Of a stretch of 64,000 nt of DNA, positions 58,947 to 64,000 are shown one piece after another. The position numbers and the translations under genes are program-made. A model generated the notes under the pieces. That model did not search any database and was not told where the DNA came from. It saw nothing but the letters and a program-made list of their open reading frames with translations. How positions within the stretch are numbered: position 1 is the first letter of the stretch; each line of letters begins with the position of its first letter. Origin of the DNA: Thinopyrum elongatum (lineage: Eukaryota; Streptophyta; Magnoliopsida; Poales; Poaceae); the NCBI GenBank assembly GCA_011799875.1, contig CM022302.1:52705065-52769064 (forward strand). The letters are read 5' to 3'.

Positions 58947-59966
58947 ATGAGTATCTTCTGGAAGATTTCCTCCAAAAAGAATGCCAAGGGAGTCAATGGG
59001 GAATCATCGTACAATGACCTCAACACTCCGAGAACGGTAGAGGTGCGGCCGTGCGAATGGCCACATAATACCTTCATGGACAAGGTCGGGTTCCATCAAG
59101 ACTTTGCCCAATTCATTGCAAATGTCGGTCTACCTGACTTCCTCGCAGATGAGTGTGACCAACACCACATCCTCATGAACTCCTTTGTGCAAAAAATTTA
59201 TTTTCTGAATAGGCATGAACCTCCTGAGGTGCGGTTCAATTTATATACTGAAACCCGTTAGATACCACTCACTGAATTTTGTGAGATATGTTTGATTCCC
59301 TCCGACGGGGAATTAAGAGAGCTTAGACCGGCAGAGTTTGAGGACTTCCTCCTCACTTTCATAGTGGGTGAGGAAAGAGGCGTGTCGAAGGCCACCGCCA
59401 CTAGTTTGTAGTTTCCTTCTATGCATTACTTTGCTTTATTCAGCGCAAAGTGTTTAACTGCTAGGGAGAAGGCCGGTGCACTTAGTGCTCCCAACCTCGC
59501 CATTTTACGCCGTGCACTACACAATGATCACTCCTTTAGCCTAGGGGCTATTGTTGCACGTCATCTACACCTCAACAGAACTAAGGACAAAATCCATGGT
59601 GGTATTTATGCCACTCGCTTAGCGAGTCACTTTAATGTTCAGATATGCCAACATGACTATCGGCTGCCCAGAGTTTCTCTAGATCACCAGGCGATGGTGG
59701 CTCACCAGTTTACTGATGCTGCTGATTCTTGTAACAACATTCGTTATAACTTGGTATTCAGCGAGGATACCCATGATATTATCCCATTGCATGCACCTGC
59801 TTTGTTTGATTCTATTGCCAGGAACAAATACAGGGTCATGCCAGCGGACATTATTGCCTACCGGAACAACCAGGCAGCGGTAGAGGAGGAGCCTTTGGAG
59901 TGGGACGCTTAGGTGCCACCGCCACAGCACTTTCACATGGGGCCGGATGGCTACTACGGATGGTGA
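58947..59966 (+). pseudogene. U6 second ORF, broken (type X)
   Basis: MSIFWKISSKKN start. A private TAG 59259-59261 follows SETR-type residues, and the X-type TAG 59409-59411 and TAG 59910-59912 are present. The last TGA is 59964-59966. It contains FALFSAKCLTAREK and HGGIYATRLASHF. Otherwise collinear with the U2 ORF plus the four X-type extra codons. Confidence 0.75.
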
Positions 59967-60955
59967 TTACCAAGCTAGGCCAAAAGCCTAAGCTTGGAGG
60001 AGTACGTATTTCCACCGACATTACATTCGTGTTCACACATTTCATTTCAGTTGTCGGTGTTCATACTTTTTCATTGTATTATCCATGCTAGATTTATTTT
60101 CTTGCTTTCTTCTTGTGTGTTTGAAAAACTTTGAGAAAATCCAAAAATATTTCTTGCTTCTTTTTGGTTTTTCTTTCTAGTTTTATTTAGTTGTAGTATT
60201 AAAAGAAAACCCAAAAAGATTTCTCATTTCTTATTTCGTTTCTTGGGAGCTCTCCCATGTAAATAGTTTTTCTCGTTTTTGTTTATCCTTCTTTTGCTTT
60301 CTTTCAAGAAAATCAAAAAAACTCCAAAAATATTTCAGTGTGGTTCTCCGAAATTCTTTTTTTTTTGTTTTGTTAAGTTGTACCAAGGAGAAGACCACGA
60401 TGAAAATGTTGAGTGGTACTCATATGCATTATTGTGGATCTAACAGAGAGGCCCTATTATTTTGTCTTCTCCTCTGAATAAAATATTGCAGATTCCAGCT
60501 TACTCCACGGCACTCTTGAACTATTATTATTTTCATATCATTCGGTCGTGCAAGTGAAATGCAATAATGACGATATTTGATGAAGTGACTGTGGCAGGGT
60601 AAAGCTAGTATGAACTCAACTTGTTTTTGTTTTTGTAAATCTGTTTAACTCAGTATCCATGATTCAGCACATTATGATCAAACATGTTTGCAATAACAAT
60701 AAGACATTATAGTTGCTCATGCCATGCTTAAGTACCTAGGAGTGGATAATGATTTATCTTGTGTGTCAACATGCATTAAAATGATTGTGATGTAGTATGA
60801 TGATATGGTATCCTCCTCTCAATGTTTCAAGTTGCTTGACTTGGCACATGTTCACCAATGTAGTTGAATCAAAACCAACATAGCCTCCATGATATTTATA
60901 TTTATGGTGTTTTAAACCTACTCATGCTAGTATTCAATATTGATTATTCATAATG

Positions 60956-62063
60956 CATGTTCATGACCATTTTCGCTCTCTAGCTGGTCGCTTCTCAACC
61001 GATTTGCTAGCCTTCGCCTGTACTAAGCGGGAATACTCCTTGTGCATCAAAATCCTTAAACCAAAGTTATTCCAGATGAGTCCACTATATCTACCTATGT
61101 GCGGTATTATCCTGCCATTCCAAGTAAATTTGCATGTGCCATCTCAAAAATTTCAAATGAACATCTGTTTTATGTGCGTGGAAAGCTCATGGAGTGACAG
61201 GGGGTAGTCAGTATCTTCCATGCTAAGTGGGTTATTCTCATGATGAGTGTTTATTCACTCGTCCTTGCACGAGAGGGGGCGGTAATAGGGATGCCCAGTC
61301 CCAAAATCAAAAATTGCAAATAATTAAACAAAACTCCCCCGGGACTGTTGTTGGTATGGACAACACCCATGGATTCGGCTAGCCATGGCTTGTGTTTGTT
61401 GGTGGAGGTGGAGTAAACCTTTACTTTTGCCACTTGGGAACTGCCGCTAATGTGTTTAGCATGGAAGATATTGATAACTTTTGGTCATGACGTTGACAGG
61501 AAGGGTGCACCTCCCAAAATTATATTTATCTATGATTTAAGCTTTGAGCTCTGGCACCTCTGTAAATCCCTGCTTCCCTCTGCGAAGGGACTTTCTATTT
61601 ATTTTTATCTTATTTTACTTTTATGTTGAGTCATCACCTTCTCAAACAAGCGCCAGTCCTGAGAGCACTATTGTCATCCTCATGCATCCTATATAGTTAA
61701 TGTTGAATGCATCATGACTGGTTCTCTTCTATCATGAATTACAATGTTTAGTCCCTACTTGAACTATGGAGGTGCTCTGCATTTATGTTTTGCACTCTCA
61801 GAAATGGCTAGCGAGATACCACTGTTGTCATGTTATATCATGATTGTTTTGACAAAGTGTTGGCATTTGAGATATCTTATTATTGCTCGCTAGTTGATTA
61901 TGCCATTGATATGAACTAACATAATTCCTAAGAGTTATTGCTTGCATGGTTAGTTATAATCTTTGCTGAAAACCTGTGTGCTATTTAAGCATATATATGT
62001 AAACAAGAACAGAAGAGTTCGTAAAAGTTTTTCTTTATCACTTTCAGTTTGTCAACTGAATTG
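60956..62063 (+). repeat. U6 X-specific 3' segment
   Basis: Same 1.1-kb segment as in U1, U3 and U4, with the 84-codon + ORF (60953-61207) and the 60-codon antisense ORF (61251-61433). Confidence 0.65.
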
Positions 62064-62098
62064 CTTGAGGACAATCAATGGGTTATGCTTGGGGGAGT

Positions 62099-63478
62099 TG
62101 ATACGTCTCCATCGTATCTACTTTTCCTAACGCTTTTTCTCTTGTTTTGGACTCTAATTTGCATGATTTGAATGAAACAACCAAGGTGTTGTTTTTGTGT
62201 AGAAATAAAAGTTCTCGGATTTGGATGAAAATTTTTGGAGAATTATTTTCCAATAAATAAAAAATACTGGAACCAAGACCCACTGGAGGGGGGGCCCTGG
62301 CAGCCCAAAAGACACCAGGGCACGGCACCCCCCTCTGGCACGCCCTGGTGGGTGGTGGGGCCCTCGAGGCCCCGCTGACCCAAATTTCGATGCTATAAAA
62401 TCCTTTTTTTTCCATAAAAAATAGGAGAGGAAGTTTCATCGCATTTTACGATACGGAGCCGCCGCCACCTCCTGTTCTTCATTGGGAGGCCAGATCTGGA
62501 GCCCGTTCGGGGCTCCGGAGAGGGGAATCTTCGGTCTTCGTCATCACCAACCATCCTCCATCACTAATTTCATGATGCTCCCCACCGGGAGTGAGTAATT
62601 CCTTCGTAGGCTCGCTGGTCGGTGAGGAGTTGGATGGGATTCATCATGTAATCGAGTAGTTTTGTTAGGGCTTGATCCCTACTATCCACTATGTTCTGAG
62701 ATTGATGTTGCTATGACTTTGCTATGCTTAATGCTTGTCACTAGGGCCCGATTGCCATGATTTCAGATCTGAACCGTTTATGTTTTCACCATTATATCTA
62801 TGTTCTAGATCCGATCTTGCAAGCCATATGCACCTATTACGTGTTATGATCCGTAAACCCCAAAGTGACAATAGTTGGGATACTTTCCGGTGATTACCGT
62901 AGTTTGAGGAGTTCATGTATTCACTATGTGTTAATGCTTTGTTCCGGTTCTCTATTAAAAGGAGGCCTTAATATCCCTGAGTTTCCTTACAGACCCCGCT
63001 ACCACGGGAGGGTAGGACAAAAGATGTCATGCAAGTTCTTTTCCATAAGCACATATGACTATTTACTGAATACATGCCTACATTATATTTATGAATTGGA
63101 GCTAGTTCTGTGTCGCCCTAGGTTGTGATTGATATATGATGAATATCATCCAACGAAATCACCGATCCAATGCCTACGAGTTTTTCACATATTGTTCTTG
63201 CTGCGTTACTATTGCTGTTGCTACCGTTACAACTGCTACAAAACCGTTACTGCTGTTTCCGTTACCACTGCTATCATTACTATCATTATCAAACTATCAT
63301 ATTACTGTGCTACTGATCACTTGCTGCAGATATTTAATCTCCATGTGTGGTTGAATTGACAACTCAACTGCTAATACTTACAAATATTCTTTGGCTCCCC
63401 TTGTGTCGAATCTATAAATTTGGGTTCAATACTCTACCCTCGAAAACTGTTGCGACCCCCTATACTTGTGGGATATCA
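62099..63478 (+). repeat. LTR L7 (31-bp-deletion class)
   Basis: TGATACGTCTCC to GGATATCA, 1380 bp; TATAAAA at 62394-62400. Shares the 31-bp deletion with L2, L4 and L5. Confidence 0.9.
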
Positions 63479-64000
63479 AGACCTTTTTCTGGCGCCATTG
63501 CCGGGGAGCATTGCTATATTTGCTGAGTCACTTGGGATTTATATCTATTTATCACTATGAAGAATCTGAAAGATACCAGAACCAAGATTTTTCCCTCTAG
63601 CACGAGGGAAGGTAAGGAATTGCCATCTAGCTCTGTACTTGATTCACCTTCGGTTCTGAATAAACTTGCAACACCACCACATGCTATTAATCCTGATATG
63701 TCGCAAGTTATTGATGATGTTGCTTCTGCGATCAATGATGCTTATGATGATGCTAGTACCTTGCTTGATGATATTGTGCCACTAGGTGAATTTCTTTACG
63801 AACAATTTGCTAGAGCTAAAGATATTGATGATGCTGAAACTGATGAAATTACTGAAACTGAAAACTATGAAACACCTACTAGACCTAGCTCTCCTAGATT
63901 TGAAATGCCTAAGATACTTGAGGGTTATGTTATGGATGGAGAGGTAGCCAGAGACTTTCTTGCTTGTAAGGATAGAGATGATCTTAAGAACTTATTATGC
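63479..64000 (+). mobile_element. Internal region U7 (type Y, truncated by window end)
   Basis: PBS 63490-63507 (TGGCGCCATTGCCGGGGA). Y-type gag start follows. The array therefore continues beyond the window. Confidence 0.8.
63557..64000 (+). pseudogene. U7 gag start, partial
   Basis: ATG 63557 opens MKNLKDTRTK as in U2 and U5. I see no stop up to the window edge (148 codons). Y markers are present, such as STREGKELPSS and EQFARAKDI. The shared nonsense codons seen in the other six copies would lie beyond 64000, so whether this copy is intact cannot be judged. It is labelled pseudogene by analogy only. Confidence 0.55.

Larger units (their letters stand above)
55383..62098 (+). mobile_element. 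Internal region U6 (type X)
   Basis: PBS 55394-55411 (TGGCGCCGTTGCTAGGGA, the same variant as U1). Full X layout: gag-protease remnant, stem module, CT microsatellite, broken ORF2, X-specific 3' segment, and PPT region GCTTGGGGGAG before L7. It is the only other full-length X unit besides U1. Confidence 0.85.

Overview
The window looks like an intergenic, transposon-only stretch of a large grass genome, most likely a Triticeae species (wheat, barley, goatgrass group). The basis is the CACTA termini, the Athila-type Gypsy LTRs with a tRNA-Asp primer site, and the depth of nesting. This assignment is by recognition, not by a database search. I found no intact host gene, no tRNA or rRNA, and nothing prokaryotic.

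Left part (1-14236) is a set of nested insertions. Positions 1-2290 hold A-rich low-complexity DNA, a GC-motif repeat block, a perfect 48-bp duplication and an AT-rich block. A LINE reverse-transcriptase remnant (2291-2410 and 11165-11809) is split by a PIF/Harbinger-like element (2411-11164, TTA target duplication). That element is split by a 6.9-kb CACTA element (3217-10096, AAC target duplication). Removing each insertion restores the interrupted reading frame, so the order of events is clear. The CACTA element carries what looks like a captured phytoene synthase exon, the 5' end of another GC-rich gene fragment, and a tandem array of a ~660-bp unit. A second CACTA-like element starts at about 11810 and carries a decayed multi-exon gene; its other end is outside the window.

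Right part (14237-64000) is one continuous array of LTR retrotransposon units in which neighbours share LTRs: L1-U1-L2-U2-L3-U3-L4-U4-L5-U5-L6-U6-L7-U7 (U7 runs off the window). Each unit has a PBS matching tRNA-Asp, a broken gag-protease ORF of Athila type, a second ORF (about 335-339 codons, Athila ORF-1-like), and a polypurine tract before the next LTR. I see no reverse transcriptase, RNase H or integrase, so the units are non-autonomous. Two internal types exist. X is U1, U3 and U6. Y is U2, U5 and the start of U7. U4 is a Y/X hybrid joined at about 41705-41731. The LTRs fall into matching classes, so each internal region is flanked by two different LTR classes. The best reading is a tandem array of a composite [X-LTR-Y-LTR] repeat of about 15.5 kb, spread by unequal recombination. 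Two Y units also share a nested 420-bp solo LTR at the same site.

All six complete gag copies carry the same nonsense codons, so they descend from an already broken ancestor. Only the second ORF of U2 is uninterrupted. A separate 2.8-kb solo LTR (37981-40779) landed in U4 alone and is therefore a later event than the Y/Y duplication or independent of it.
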